From: JAHDDH01 sp963922775 | GTDB taxonomy: Bacteria; Bacteroidota; Bacteroidia; Cytophagales; Amoebophilaceae | Direction: 5' to 3' | DNA length: 46,310 bases | Assembly (NCBI GenBank): GCA_963922775.1 | Contig: CAWUJG010000009.1 | Location: 1 to 46,310 of the forward strand | In this document: piece after piece, positions 1-9,930 of the stretch | Layout of the letters: the number at the start of each line of letters is the position of its first letter | Position numbering within the stretch: position 1 is the stretch's first letter | Notes under the pieces: generated by a model | Databases searched by the model: none | What the model was told of the DNA's origin: nothing | What the model saw: only the letters and a program-made list of their open reading frames with translations | Made by a program: the position numbers and the translations under genes

Positions 1-958
<958 letters not shown>

Positions 959-1006
959 TTTATATTTTTTTGTTTTTATCATATTTTTTTACTAATATTG
1001 AAAAAT

Positions 1007-1116
<110 letters not shown>

Positions 1117-1119
1117 TTT

Positions 1120-1609
1120 TTTATTTCATATCTTATATTCACTCATATCATACATACCTTTTCAACTCTCATTTTTTTTACAATACAAAATAACTCCAAA
1201 ATATTGTAAATTCACCACGTATTTATGCTCTTTGACTATCTACTATTTTACTCATATTTAATATTTTAAGACTAAGAGATAAGCTTTTTTTTTAAAGAAT
1301 TATTTAGAATCTAGCCAATTGTTGAAATGGTTATTTTATTTTTTCTGTTCTGTACCTAAAACTATTTCACATTAATTACAAAATAGAGGATTAATATTTT
1401 CAATAGGAAATGTATATTTTTACAGCTAAACTATGTATATGCTTTCCTTTTCTTACCACCATACGTCCTATTTTCCGCTTACATGAAGGGAAAATATGAT
1501 ATGAAAAAATAATATTCATTACTATATCAACCAAGTAGTTTTTTAAAGATTCAGATAATTTTTTTGTATTTCAGATAATAAATTTTTGTAAAAATACAAT
1601 AAAATCAAT
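1120..1609. other. AT-rich intergenic region, no gene seen
   Basis: About 490 bases of very AT-rich DNA lie between 5S rRNA and the symporter gene. I see no ORF with recognisable protein content, no tRNA-like fold and no long repeat. It presumably holds the promoter of the downstream gene, but no promoter motif stands out against the AT background. Confidence 0.6.
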
Positions 1610-4183
1610 ATGAATCATCTAGACTATATCATAATAGGTAGTTTTCTTTTAATTACTTTAATTATAGGACTTCGTGCAAGCAAAGGAATTAAAGACATTA
1701 GAGAATATGCTATTGCCAATAAAATGTATGGTACTGGTATCCTCACCATGACTTTGTTGGCAACTTTTTATAATGGTCTTAATATTGGTAAAGAAAAAAG
1801 TATACTTGTTTATGGGCTTATTTCAGCATTATCTTCTACAGGTGTTGCTATTATGTTTATCTACATGGGACTATGGATTGTACCTAAAATGGTGCGTTAT
1901 ACAAACTGTATTACTGTTGGTGATATTATGAAAAATTTGTATGGAAAATATGGAAGTATAATTACTGGTCTGTTAGGTACTTTTTTTATCATTTTTGTTG
2001 TTGGTGCACAATTTGTAGCTTTGAGTCGTATTTGTAAAAATATGCTAGGTTGGCCAAGTAAATGGGTAATTATTATTGGTGGATTTATTACTGTTTTTTA
2101 CTCTTCTATTGGTGGTATTAAATCTGTTACACTCACAGATATTTTTCAATTTTTAATTTTTATAATCACAATTCCTATAATTGCAAACTTAGCAATTAGT
2201 AATGTTGGAGGTATACAAGAATTATTTAGACAAATTCCAAAAGAAAAACTATTCATATACAAAAGTCCAGTTTTTTTTAAATATCTATCTTATTTTTCTT
2301 CTTGGGCTCTTTTTCCAAGTATATTTGTTTATCCACCTATTATACAACGTGTTCTTATGGCAAAAGATAAAAAGCAAGCTAAGCATACATTTGTAATTAC
2401 TGGATTGATATTTTTACTTCTTGTAATTTTGATGGCATTAACTTGTTTTTCTGTAATAGTGTTATCTCCAAACATAAAACCTATATCTGGTGGAGCCACT
2501 ATTTACATTATGAATCAATATTTATCGCCTACTTTATATTATATCTGTATAGCAGGATTTTTTGCTATTATTCTATCTACAATAGATTCTTATCTTAATT
2601 CAGGAGGTTTATTGATCACTCAAAATATTATAAAACCCCTTATCAAATCAAAAAAATTTAATGAACTTACAGCTGTACGTTATATAACATTTGCCATAGG
2701 AATTTTAAGTATTATACCAGCTTTAATAAGTGCAGATAAGAAAATTAGTTTATTAGCTTATATCGGTGTATCTATTTTTGTACCTGTAGTAACCCTTCCT
2801 TTAATTGCAGGTATATTAGGATTAAAAACATGTTCTAAAACATTTCTATTTTCTGCTTTAACTACAGTTTCATCTTTTTTTGTTACAAAGTCATTACTTT
2901 CATCTAATATAGATTACCTCCTCTTACCCATCACCATCATCACTAATGCAATTGTATTTTTAGGTATGCATTATTATAAAAATAAAGGATTTCGTATGGT
3001 AAGTATAGATAAAAAAGATGATGATAAACTTTATCGAGTTAGTTTAAAGGCTATTCTAGGCTTTTTCCTCAAAATTATACCAACGCCTAAACGTATTACA
3101 ATATATTGCCAAAATCAGTATAAAAAATATGGTGCTAGCCCTACGCTCTTTGCTTTTTTCATGCTATTCAATTATGCAATTCCTTTGTTTATGCATAAAA
3201 CACATGATACTTATGTATATACAGGATTATTTTTTCTTAAAGGTTTAGGAGCATTATTATGTATTGGGATGTTTTTTAAACATTATATTCCGAATAAACT
3301 TACTAAGTATTTTCCTACATATTATTATTTCACTGTATTATATTGTTTACCTTTTACCACTACTTTTTTATTTGTTTTAGGAGAATGTAATATTGAATGG
3401 ATTATCAATATAGCCTTGTCTATTATGTTTTTAATTATTTTAACTGACTGGGTTACTTTTTTTATTCTAGCATTTTTAGGCATTTTTTTGGCTATCATCA
3501 GCTATCAATATTTGATAGGTATTCCTGTTATCATTCAAGATAGTGATACGCTTTATACGCTTATTTATACTATTCTCTTTTCTACTGCCATAGGGTTACT
3601 CTTTGCTCGTCGTAGACAAAAAAAATATGATAATCTTTCATTAAATCATCAACATTTACAAAAAGAAAATAAGGAAAATATAGAAGAGTTATTAGCTACT
3701 TTTAAAGGAAAAATTGGCATTATAAAAACACTACAACAAGCTAATATTAAAAGATTACCTGAAGTAACTAAAATGATAAAATTTTTACGCGATGAAAAAA
3801 AAGATACTTCAAAAATAGAAAAAATACTTACAAAATTAGAACAAACTTTAGTTCCCATGGCTATAAAGCTAGAAAGTATTGAAAGTAGGGCTTTGGATTA
3901 TTTACAACTGCATGTGAAAGAGGTTATTATAAAAGACTTATTTGATGAACTACAAAAAGTATTCAAAGCAAATCATGTAAAAATACAATACTATATAGAG
4001 GCAAAAGAAAAATTAGTTACTTGTGATGCTAAGTATATCTATCAATTGTTAAAAAATGCTATCAATTTAGGATTGAAAAATAATTGTACTAACGATACTC
4101 TTTATCTTCATGTTCAAGATACTTTTTTGTACTATCCTTTACCTTCTGTAGGAAAAAATTATAAAAAAAAATCAAAGCTTTAG
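1610..4183 (+). CDS. Sodium:solute symporter fused to degenerate histidine-kinase region (5' part of a split gene)
   Basis: 857 residues. Residues about 1-450 form a sodium:solute symporter (SSS/PutP-like) domain with around 13 membrane segments. It is followed to about residue 690 by another block of hydrophobic helices, then a charged coiled-coil stretch. The end resembles the start of a kinase ATPase domain, with an N-box-like LLKNAINLGLKNN near residues 813-825. I find no H-box (no HE/D-L-R-T-P motif) and no G boxes before the stop. The frame stops at 4183, just after an A9 run at 4163-4171. Adding one A (or removing two) would join it to the HD-domain gene downstream, which reads on smoothly. 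SSS-kinase hybrids are known sensors/transporters. Here substrate and signal are unknown, and kinase activity is doubtful. ATG start, no clear Shine-Dalgarno. Confidence 0.85.
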   Translation: MNHLDYIIIGSFLLITLIIGLRASKGIKDIREYAIANKMYGTGILTMTLLATFYNGLNIGKEKSILVYGLISALSSTGVAIMFIYMGLWIVPKMVRYTNCITVGDIMKNLYGKYGSIITGLLGTFFIIFVVGAQFVALSRICKNMLGWPSKWVIIIGGFITVFYSSIGGIKSVTLTDIFQFLIFIITIPIIANLAISNVGGIQELFRQIPKEKLFIYKSPVFFKYLSYFSSWALFPSIFVYPPIIQRVLMAKDKKQAKHTFVITGLIFLLLVILMALTCFSVIVLSPNIKPISGGATIYIMNQYLSPTLYYICIAGFFAIILSTIDSYLNSGGLLITQNIIKPLIKSKKFNELTAVRYITFAIGILSIIPALISADKKISLLAYIGVSIFVPVVTLPLIAGILGLKTCSKTFLFSALTTVSSFFVTKSLLSSNIDYLLLPITIITNAIVFLGMHYYKNKGFRMVSIDKKDDDKLYRVSLKAILGFFLKIIPTPKRITIYCQNQYKKYGASPTLFAFFMLFNYAIPLFMHKTHDTYVYTGLFFLKGLGALLCIGMFFKHYIPNKLTKYFPTYYYFTVLYCLPFTTTFLFVLGECNIEWIINIALSIMFLIILTDWVTFFILAFLGIFLAIISYQYLIGIPVIIQDSDTLYTLIYTILFSTAIGLLFARRRQKKYDNLSLNHQHLQKENKENIEELLATFKGKIGIIKTLQQANIKRLPEVTKMIKFLRDEKKDTSKIEKILTKLEQTLVPMAIKLESIESRALDYLQLHVKEVIIKDLFDELQKVFKANHVKIQYYIEAKEKLVTCDAKYIYQLLKNAINLGLKNNCTNDTLYLHVQDTFLYYPLPSVGKNYKKKSKL

Positions 4184-4191
4184 GTTTTGTT

Positions 4192-5052
4192 TTGACAACA
4201 AAAAAAATACAGCCTATCTTAAGTCAAGACTACATTACAACATTTAAACCTCAACAATTACCTTCTAAAAAAGATATTGATACATTGTTAGTACACAATA
4301 ATCAAGTTATTGTGAAAGTACATTATGGATATACTGATTTATTGAATACTCAACAAGATAGTCATCTTTATGTTTTTCCTATAGATATCAATCAAGTACG
4401 TCCAAAAGTGATGAATGATGACCAAATGCAACTGGGTAGTACATTGGTAAGAGCAAATGATCAATATCCAGGAGCACAAGCACAAGAACAAAATTTGTTG
4501 GTAGCTGTACAAAAAAATAGTAAAGCAGATTTGAAAAAAATTAAACATGCTTTAGAAATCATTAAATGTTACCATGGCCTTGAAAAAAGAAAATCTGGAG
4601 AGCCTTTTTATCTACATCCAATAGCTGTAGCAAAAATAGTTTTATCATATAATCAGGATGAAGAAACTATTATTGCAGCTTTACTACACGATACAGTAGA
4701 AGATACTACTATGCTTTTGGAAAATATAGAAATGCTTTTTGGCAAATCAGTTACAAATTTAGTAGATGGTTTAACGCATTTAGAAAGTAAAAAAGAGATG
4801 TTTACAAAAGTAAACTTAGCCAAACATGAAAATTTTTCTACGTTGCTAGAAGTGCAAGATAAACGTGTACTCTATATCAAGCTAGCAGATAGATTACATA
4901 ATATGCGTACCCTTGGTGTAAAATCTTATGCAAGTCAACATAAAAAAGCCGATGAAACACTGAAATTTTTTGTGCCTCTAGCTAAATATTTAAAGTTAGA
5001 GGATGCTGCTCAGGAGTTGAAGTATAAAATTTTAGAGATATTAGATTTATAA
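4192..5052 (+). CDS. HD-domain (p)ppGpp hydrolase-like protein (3' part of the split gene)
   Basis: 286 residues if started at the TTG at 4192; the open frame reaches back to 4165. Residues about 110-286 match the HD hydrolase half of RelA/SpoT proteins: RKSGEPFYLHPIAVAKI (His142), LLHDTVEDT (His166-Asp167) and LADRLHNMRTLG. There is no synthetase or TGS domain, so it would degrade rather than make (p)ppGpp, or act on another nucleotide. The first 105 residues match nothing as an isolated domain. They read like the back half of a kinase ATPase domain (HYGYTDLLNTQQDSHLYVF), which supports original fusion to the upstream symporter-kinase gene. The poor TTG start and the 8-base gap also fit a split gene rather than two designed genes. 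It could still be translated separately. Confidence 0.8.
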   Translation: MTTKKIQPILSQDYITTFKPQQLPSKKDIDTLLVHNNQVIVKVHYGYTDLLNTQQDSHLYVFPIDINQVRPKVMNDDQMQLGSTLVRANDQYPGAQAQEQNLLVAVQKNSKADLKKIKHALEIIKCYHGLEKRKSGEPFYLHPIAVAKIVLSYNQDEETIIAALLHDTVEDTTMLLENIEMLFGKSVTNLVDGLTHLESKKEMFTKVNLAKHENFSTLLEVQDKRVLYIKLADRLHNMRTLGVKSYASQHKKADETLKFFVPLAKYLKLEDAAQELKYKILEILDL

Positions 5053-5088
5053 TTATTGGAAATTAAATATTTTTTTACTAAAAAGATA

Positions 5089-5110
5089 TTTCTAAATTTT
5101 GATTTAGAAA
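5089..5110. terminator. Perfect 8-bp hairpin after the HD gene
   Basis: tttctaaa (5089-5096) and tttagaaa (5103-5110) form a perfect stem around a six-base loop, 37 bases after the HD-gene stop. There is no T tract on the plus side. On the minus strand the hairpin is followed by a T-rich run. It may be part of a terminator region between convergent genes. Confidence 0.35.
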
Positions 5111-5190
5111 AAGAAAAGGTAGATATAATCTATAAGAATATAGATATGAGAGATATTTTAAAGCTTTTTGTATAAAAAAGCCAATTTAAG

Positions 5191-5227
5191 ATATAGACCT
5201 ACTGTATGTAAAGTAGGTCGTCTATAT
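5191..5227. terminator. Hairpin between convergent genes, likely terminator for the lipoprotein gene
   Basis: atataga-cctact (5191-5203) pairs with agtagg-tcg-tctatat (5212-5227), a 13-bp stem with a three-base bulge and an 8-base loop. On the minus strand the stem is followed after about ten bases by a T6 run (complement of 5174-5180). This suits termination of the minus-strand lipoprotein gene that ends at 5243, and perhaps of both genes. Confidence 0.6.
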
Positions 5228-5242
5228 CCATTTTATTATTAA

Positions 5243-5737
5243 TTATGTGGTTGGTATTACTTCTGGTACGGCAACTTCTACAGTATATTCTGTACCATCG
5301 TACTTAAATATTACATTTAATTTTTTACCCTCATATTTTGCTGAATTTGTAAGATCTGTTAGGTCTATTTTATTTGCACCTTTTGTTATTGCAGCATGTT
5401 TGCCTTTTGTTGTTCCTGTAGAGAAAAAATTTCCAGTTGTGTCTTCTGCTAATGCATCAAATCCTAGTACTTCTATTTCTTTTTCTTGATCTTTTACTTT
5501 AATTTTTTTTTTCCCTTGTTTTACAGTTAAAGTGGCTGTTTTATCTCCTGGAGTTGCTGTTATTGCTATGCTTTTTGCAGCTTCTGCTTTTATGTCATCT
5601 ATAGAAACTTCATTTTTTTTTTCTTCACTTTTTTCCGTATTATCTTTTTTATCTTTCTTTTTTTTACTACAAGCTGTTGTTGTTAGAAGACCACCTATTA
5701 CTACAGCGCAGAATAGTTTTGTTAATTTATTGTTCAT
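5243..5737 (-). CDS. Small predicted lipoprotein, unknown function
   Basis: 164 residues. The N-terminus is a lipoprotein signal peptide: a Lys-containing start, a hydrophobic stretch and a lipobox-like LTTTAC with Cys at about residue 23. A lysine/glutamate-rich linker (about residues 25-48) follows. The rest is Thr-, Val- and Lys-rich with alternating beta-like strands, suggestive of a small Ig-like or beta-sandwich domain, but I recognise no family. It should be lipid-anchored, most likely in the outer membrane or periplasm. It stands alone: murI lies 205 bases further upstream on the same strand, and a hairpin lies downstream. Its composition is less hydrophobic and less A-tract-rich than its neighbours. 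Confidence 0.75.
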   Translation of the reverse strand: MNNKLTKLFCAVVIGGLLTTTACSKKKKDKKDNTEKSEEKKNEVSIDDIKAEAAKSIAITATPGDKTATLTVKQGKKKIKVKDQEKEIEVLGFDALAEDTTGNFFSTGTTKGKHAAITKGANKIDLTDLTNSAKYEGKKLNVIFKYDGTEYTVEVAVPEVIPTT

Positions 5738-5941
5738 AATTTAAATAATTTTTAGATGTAATTGTTTTTTATTAAAAATGCTAATAATAATTTTTTAATT
5801 CTATTTTGTTTTATCTTTTTTACTTTTAATTTTATCTTTTCTATATCTTGAATATAATTTAATGCAAAATTAATTTTTTTTTTTTAAAAATCAAATTTTT
5901 CTCTTTAATTATAATTTTTGTATGATTGGCAAGAATATTTT

Positions 5942-6718
5942 TTACAGGTGATAGATATTTATATTTGTGTTTTTTGCTAAAACTTTGTCTACTTGGTAGG
6001 CCAGATGTGTGGTATGTTCTGAAAATATATATTGATCTGCAATATTATTTTGAATTAATTTTTTTTGTTTTTGTTTTAGTATTTGTTCTACTACTAAATT
6101 TGTTGTCTCTACAACAGGAAAATTTTTTGGATAATAGGTGGCAATTTTTTTGCTAATAAGGTGGTAATGTGTACATCCTAATATTAATGCTTCTATGTTT
6201 TTTAAATTTTTATGGGTGAGGTAGTTTGTAAGTATTTTTTTACTGTGTTTTCCTTGTTCTATTATAGTTGCTAGTTGGGGTGTGGCTAGGGTGGCTATTT
6301 GTTTGGTACTGTTTATTGCTGATAGTTTTTGGGCTAAAATGTTTTTTGTTATGGTAAGTGTTGTACCTATCATACCTATTTTTTTTTTTTTGCTTGCTAT
6401 AATATATGGATATAGGGGCGTAATCATATCATAGAGTTGTATATTGTTTTTGCTACAGTAGTTATAGATAGCTTCATCTAATAATGAACTGGCTGTAAAA
6501 CATGCAATAAGTATAGTATTGCACTTTTTTTTGTGTAAAAATCGTATAATTTTTTTTACTCTATTGTAAATTTGTGTTGGTATTTTATCGCCATAGGGTA
6601 AATTGGCTGTGTCACCAAAATAGATTATGGGTAGTGTTGGGCTTGCTTTTTTTAATGATTTTACTATGGTTAGCCCTCCTATGCCGCTATCTAAAATGCC
6701 TATATAGCTATTTTTCAT
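5942..6718 (-). CDS. murI: Glutamate racemase MurI
   Basis: 258 residues, near normal length. It interconverts L- and D-glutamate for peptidoglycan precursors in the cytoplasm. Visible motifs are GILDSGIGGLTIVK (Asp10, Ser11), IYFGDTANLPYG, the first catalytic cysteine Cys73 in IACFTASS, and the second in LGCTHYHLI (Cys182, Thr183, His184). The usual first motif is CNTA; here the Asn, which helps bind substrate, is Phe74 (codon ttt on the coding strand). A run of 13 A on the coding strand (T13 at 6379-6391 on the plus strand) encodes the KKKK after IIAS. The frame is intact. Both catalytic cysteines remain, so the gene is probably expressed, but its activity is less certain. Confidence 0.92.
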   Translation of the reverse strand: MKNSYIGILDSGIGGLTIVKSLKKASPTLPIIYFGDTANLPYGDKIPTQIYNRVKKIIRFLHKKKCNTILIACFTASSLLDEAIYNYCSKNNIQLYDMITPLYPYIIASKKKKIGMIGTTLTITKNILAQKLSAINSTKQIATLATPQLATIIEQGKHSKKILTNYLTHKNLKNIEALILGCTHYHLISKKIATYYPKNFPVVETTNLVVEQILKQKQKKLIQNNIADQYIFSEHTTHLAYQVDKVLAKNTNINIYHL

Positions 6719-6838
6719 GTTGTGAATTTTTAATATTATATAAAATTATACAATTTTAATACAAATAATATAATTTTTTATACAAAAAAAGTACATATTT
6801 TATAGGTTTTTGTGTAAAATAGTTTTTTAAGCTGATCT

Positions 6839-8119
6839 TTAGTTCATAGTGGTAGTGTTCATATATGGCTGTAGCACTTTGGGTATTTGGATGCCCTGGT
6901 CTTCTGTTTGGTAGGTTTCTATAATTGCTGCTATTACTCTTGGTAAGGCTAGTGCACTTCCATTAAGTGTGTGTGCTAAATGTTTTTTATTGTTTGTATC
7001 TTTATATTTTAGCTTTAGCCTGTTTGATTGGTAGGTAGCAAAGTTACTTACTGAACTTACTTCTAGCCATTTATCTTGTCCTGGGGAGTATACTTCAAAA
7101 TCGTATGTACAAGTAGCTGTAAAGCCTAGATCTCCACTACATAAAAGTATTTTGCGGTATGTAAGTGCTAATTTATTTAATAAATTTTGTACATGGTTTG
7201 TCATATCTGCTAATGCTTGGTCAGATTGTTGTGGTGTATGTATTGCTATAATTTCTACTTTATCGAACTGGTGTAGTCTGTTTAATCCTCTTACATTGCT
7301 TCCCCAAGATCCTGCTTCTCTTCTAAAACAGGGTGTATATGCTACATTTTTTATGGGTAAATTTTTTTCTTCTATTATTTTATTTTTATATAGGTTGGTT
7401 AATGGTACTTCTGCTGTTGGTATTAAATATAGGTCATGGTCTTGAATTTTGTACATCTGTCCTTCTTTATCTGGCAACTGGCCTGTACTAAATGCTGCTT
7501 GGCTATTTACGAGTAATGGGGGAATAATTTCTTGGTAGTTATTTTTTATTGCTTCTGCTAAAAAAAATTGAATTAATGCACGTTGCAATTGTGCTCCGGC
7601 ATTTTTATATACTGGAAATCCTGTACTTGCTATTTTAGTACCTAGGGTAAAATCTATTATATCATATTTTGAGGCTAACTCCCAGTGGGGCAATGTTGTT
7701 TTAGGTAGAGCATGAACAAATTTTTTTTGATATACAATTTTATTGTCTTTACTATTTTTACCTAGAGGTACTTTGTCTGATAGGGTGTTTGGTAGGTTGA
7801 CTAACAGTTTGTTTATCTCATTACTGTAGGTATCTATTTTTTGTTTGTATTTTTGCTTTTCTTTTTTTAAGCTTTCTGTGTATTCTTTTTTTTGGGCTAT
7901 GGCTTGTGCAGTATTTTTTGCTTTAATATATTGTCCTATAATTTGTGCATTTTTTTTGAGCTTATTGTTTGTATCTTCTAGTTTTTGTTGTGTACTTTTT
8001 TGTTCTTTGTCTTGTGTCAATATTTTTTCTATTGTTATTGCTATATCTTGTATTCCTCTATGTTGTAGTGCTTGTATTATGTTGTTTTTGTTTTGCTTAA
8101 TTTGCTGTATAGTGAGCAT
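6839..8119 (-). CDS. serS: Seryl-tRNA synthetase
   Basis: 426 residues, normal length for bacterial SerRS. It charges tRNA-Ser with serine. The N-terminal part to about residue 105 is the coiled-coil tRNA-binding arm, rich in Lys and Gln. The class II core shows motif 2 (PCFRREAGSWGSNVRGLNRL) and motif 3 (LNGSALALPRVIAAIIETYQ). The TAEVPLTNL stretch that contributes to the serine pocket is present. The gene begins inside the 3' end of aroK, overlapping it by 43 bases, so the two are probably co-transcribed with aroK first. Confidence 0.97.
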   Translation of the reverse strand: MLTIQQIKQNKNNIIQALQHRGIQDIAITIEKILTQDKEQKSTQQKLEDTNNKLKKNAQIIGQYIKAKNTAQAIAQKKEYTESLKKEKQKYKQKIDTYSNEINKLLVNLPNTLSDKVPLGKNSKDNKIVYQKKFVHALPKTTLPHWELASKYDIIDFTLGTKIASTGFPVYKNAGAQLQRALIQFFLAEAIKNNYQEIIPPLLVNSQAAFSTGQLPDKEGQMYKIQDHDLYLIPTAEVPLTNLYKNKIIEEKNLPIKNVAYTPCFRREAGSWGSNVRGLNRLHQFDKVEIIAIHTPQQSDQALADMTNHVQNLLNKLALTYRKILLCSGDLGFTATCTYDFEVYSPGQDKWLEVSSVSNFATYQSNRLKLKYKDTNNKKHLAHTLNGSALALPRVIAAIIETYQTEDQGIQIPKVLQPYMNTTTMN

Positions 8120-8586
8120 ATTTGTTTTTGGTTTAATGTAAAATGTGATTGTTGATAATAGTCTATTCTGTTATAGTATATATTTTTTAATTCATCTGTA
8201 TTTATTTGCTGAAATAATGGTCTTTGATTGTCAGTTTTTTTATTCAGTCTATATTTTATAATATATAATGGAATATTGAGAAATATTGTTGTACCAAAAG
8301 TATTCATCAGTATAATATTTTTATGATAGCAGGGTGTTCCTCCACCTAAAGCCATAATAAATGTAGTATGTTTGTATATGCTCTGATACAGATATTTTTT
8401 TTCTAATTTTCTAAAATAGTTTTCTCCATACATATCAAAAATATTTTTGATGGTTAGTCTGGTCTTTTTTTCTATTATTTGGTCTAAATCTAGAAATAGT
8501 ATGTTATAATGTTTTGCTAATATAACACCTAGAGTTGTTTTGCCTGCAGTAGGCATGCCTATCAAAAATATTTTTTTTATATCCAT
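8077..8586 (-). CDS. aroK: Shikimate kinase
   Basis: 169 residues, the usual size. It would phosphorylate shikimate at the 3-hydroxyl in the aromatic amino acid pathway. Visible are the P-loop GMPTAGKTT (residues 10-18), the FLDLD motif (Asp33, Asp35), Arg59 in NYFRKLEKK, the ALGGGTPC loop (about 79-86) and the LID-region NQRPLF. All expected binding residues appear present, so it looks functional. No other shikimate-pathway gene lies in the window. The last 43 bases overlap serS. Related small P-loop kinases such as gluconate kinase are less likely, given the GGGTP and LID motifs. Confidence 0.9.
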   Translation of the reverse strand: MDIKKIFLIGMPTAGKTTLGVILAKHYNILFLDLDQIIEKKTRLTIKNIFDMYGENYFRKLEKKYLYQSIYKHTTFIMALGGGTPCYHKNIILMNTFGTTIFLNIPLYIIKYRLNKKTDNQRPLFQQINTDELKNIYYNRIDYYQQSHFTLNQKQICSLYSKLSKTKTT

Positions 8587-8894
8587 AGTATAACAAATAT
8601 TTTTATATCATTTTTAGCAGATTTTTTTCTAGCATAACTTTGGATAAAATAAATTATTAATAATGTATTAATTTTGGTTAAAAATATTTTTATGTGTTAT
8701 ATTTATTCTATTTGTACTAGAATCGTATTTTTATTCTAGCTTATATTGTACATCAAATTACAATAATTTATGCTCGTTTTATTCGTATGACAGATATTTT
8801 TGTATATTAAGATGTTTAATTTTTTATATCATATCTTTCTTAGCTTAAAACTTATTGTTTTAGCTATTTTTTTGATAAAAATATTCAAGTATCT
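8587..8894. other. Divergent intergenic region between aroK and gapA
   Basis: This 308-base, very AT-rich stretch lies between genes transcribed away from each other, so promoters for both the aroK-serS unit and gapA should be here. I see no tRNA, no clear operator and no convincing inverted repeat. Confidence 0.5.
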
Positions 8895-9881
8895 ATGAAA
8901 AAAAGAATTGCTATAAATGGTTTTGGCCGTATAGGCCGTACAACCTTGCGTGCATTGTTAAAAAAAGATGAGTGTACTATAGTGGCTATTAATGATTTGG
9001 CTGCTCCTAATGTGCTTGCGCACTTGTTTGAGTATGATACTAATCATGGTAAATTTGTAGGTGAAATACATGCAGATGATACATCTATTACTATTAATGG
9101 ACATACTATACAGGTATCAGCACAAAGAGATCCTAGTATACTCCCTTGGAAAGCATTAAATATAGATACTGTTTTAGAATCTACAGGTTTTTTTACATCT
9201 AATACACAAGCAGCTATGCATCTTAATGCTGGAGCTAAAAAAGTAATTGTTTCTGCTCCTGGAAAAGGGGATATGCCTACTATTGTGGTAGGAGTAAATT
9301 GTGATACTTTACAAGGAGATGAAAAAATTATTTCTAATGCTTCTTGTACTACCAATTGTATTGCCCCTATGTTAAAAGTAATAGAAGCTCACTTTGGTAT
9401 TAGTAAAGGTTATATCAATACTATACATGCTTATACCACAGATCAGTGTATACAAGATGCTCCTCATAAAGATTTAAGGCGTGCAAGGTCTGCTTTTCAG
9501 TCTATAATACCTACTTCTACAGGAGCAGCAAAGGCTATTGGTAAGGTGATACCTTCTCTGCAGGGCAAGTTAGATGGTATAGCCATGAGGGTACCTGTGG
9601 CCAATGGGTCTGTTACAGATTGTACTTTATTATTAGAAAAAATTACTACAAAAGAAATTATTAATGAAAAAATGTATCAGGAATCACAAAACGATTTAAA
9701 AAATATCTTAGCTTATACTACAGATCCAGTAGTATCTGTTGATATTATTGGTAATACACATTCTTGTATTTTTGATGCTAGCCTAACTGCTGTACATGGC
9801 AATTTAGTAAAAATAGTAGGGTGGTATGATAATGAAAAAGGTTATGCCTATCGCATTGCAGATCTTATAAAGATGGCATAA
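8895..9881 (+). CDS. gapA: Glyceraldehyde-3-phosphate dehydrogenase
   Basis: 328 residues, a standard length. It oxidises glyceraldehyde-3-phosphate with NAD and phosphate in glycolysis. The N-terminal Rossmann motif INGFGRIGRTTLR, the catalytic SNASCTTNC (Cys151), the following HAYTTDQ (His in the catalytic pair) and the late WYDNEKGYAYR are all present. The start ATG is directly followed by the Rossmann strand, so the start is secure. The opp operon begins 50 bases downstream on the same strand and may be co-transcribed. Confidence 0.97.
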   Translation: MKKRIAINGFGRIGRTTLRALLKKDECTIVAINDLAAPNVLAHLFEYDTNHGKFVGEIHADDTSITINGHTIQVSAQRDPSILPWKALNIDTVLESTGFFTSNTQAAMHLNAGAKKVIVSAPGKGDMPTIVVGVNCDTLQGDEKIISNASCTTNCIAPMLKVIEAHFGISKGYINTIHAYTTDQCIQDAPHKDLRRARSAFQSIIPTSTGAAKAIGKVIPSLQGKLDGIAMRVPVANGSVTDCTLLLEKITTKEIINEKMYQESQNDLKNILAYTTDPVVSVDIIGNTHSCIFDASLTAVHGNLVKIVGWYDNEKGYAYRIADLIKMA

Positions 9882-9930
9882 TATTATTTTTTTTCTCTAT
9901 TATATCACTTATATTTGTGCTCTTTATTTT

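Noticed and set aside
5247..5744. Two plus-strand ORFs opposite the small lipoprotein gene
   Set aside because: They are Ser/Phe/Val-rich shadows of the Lys/Glu-rich coding strand; the lipoprotein has a signal peptide and a lipobox.
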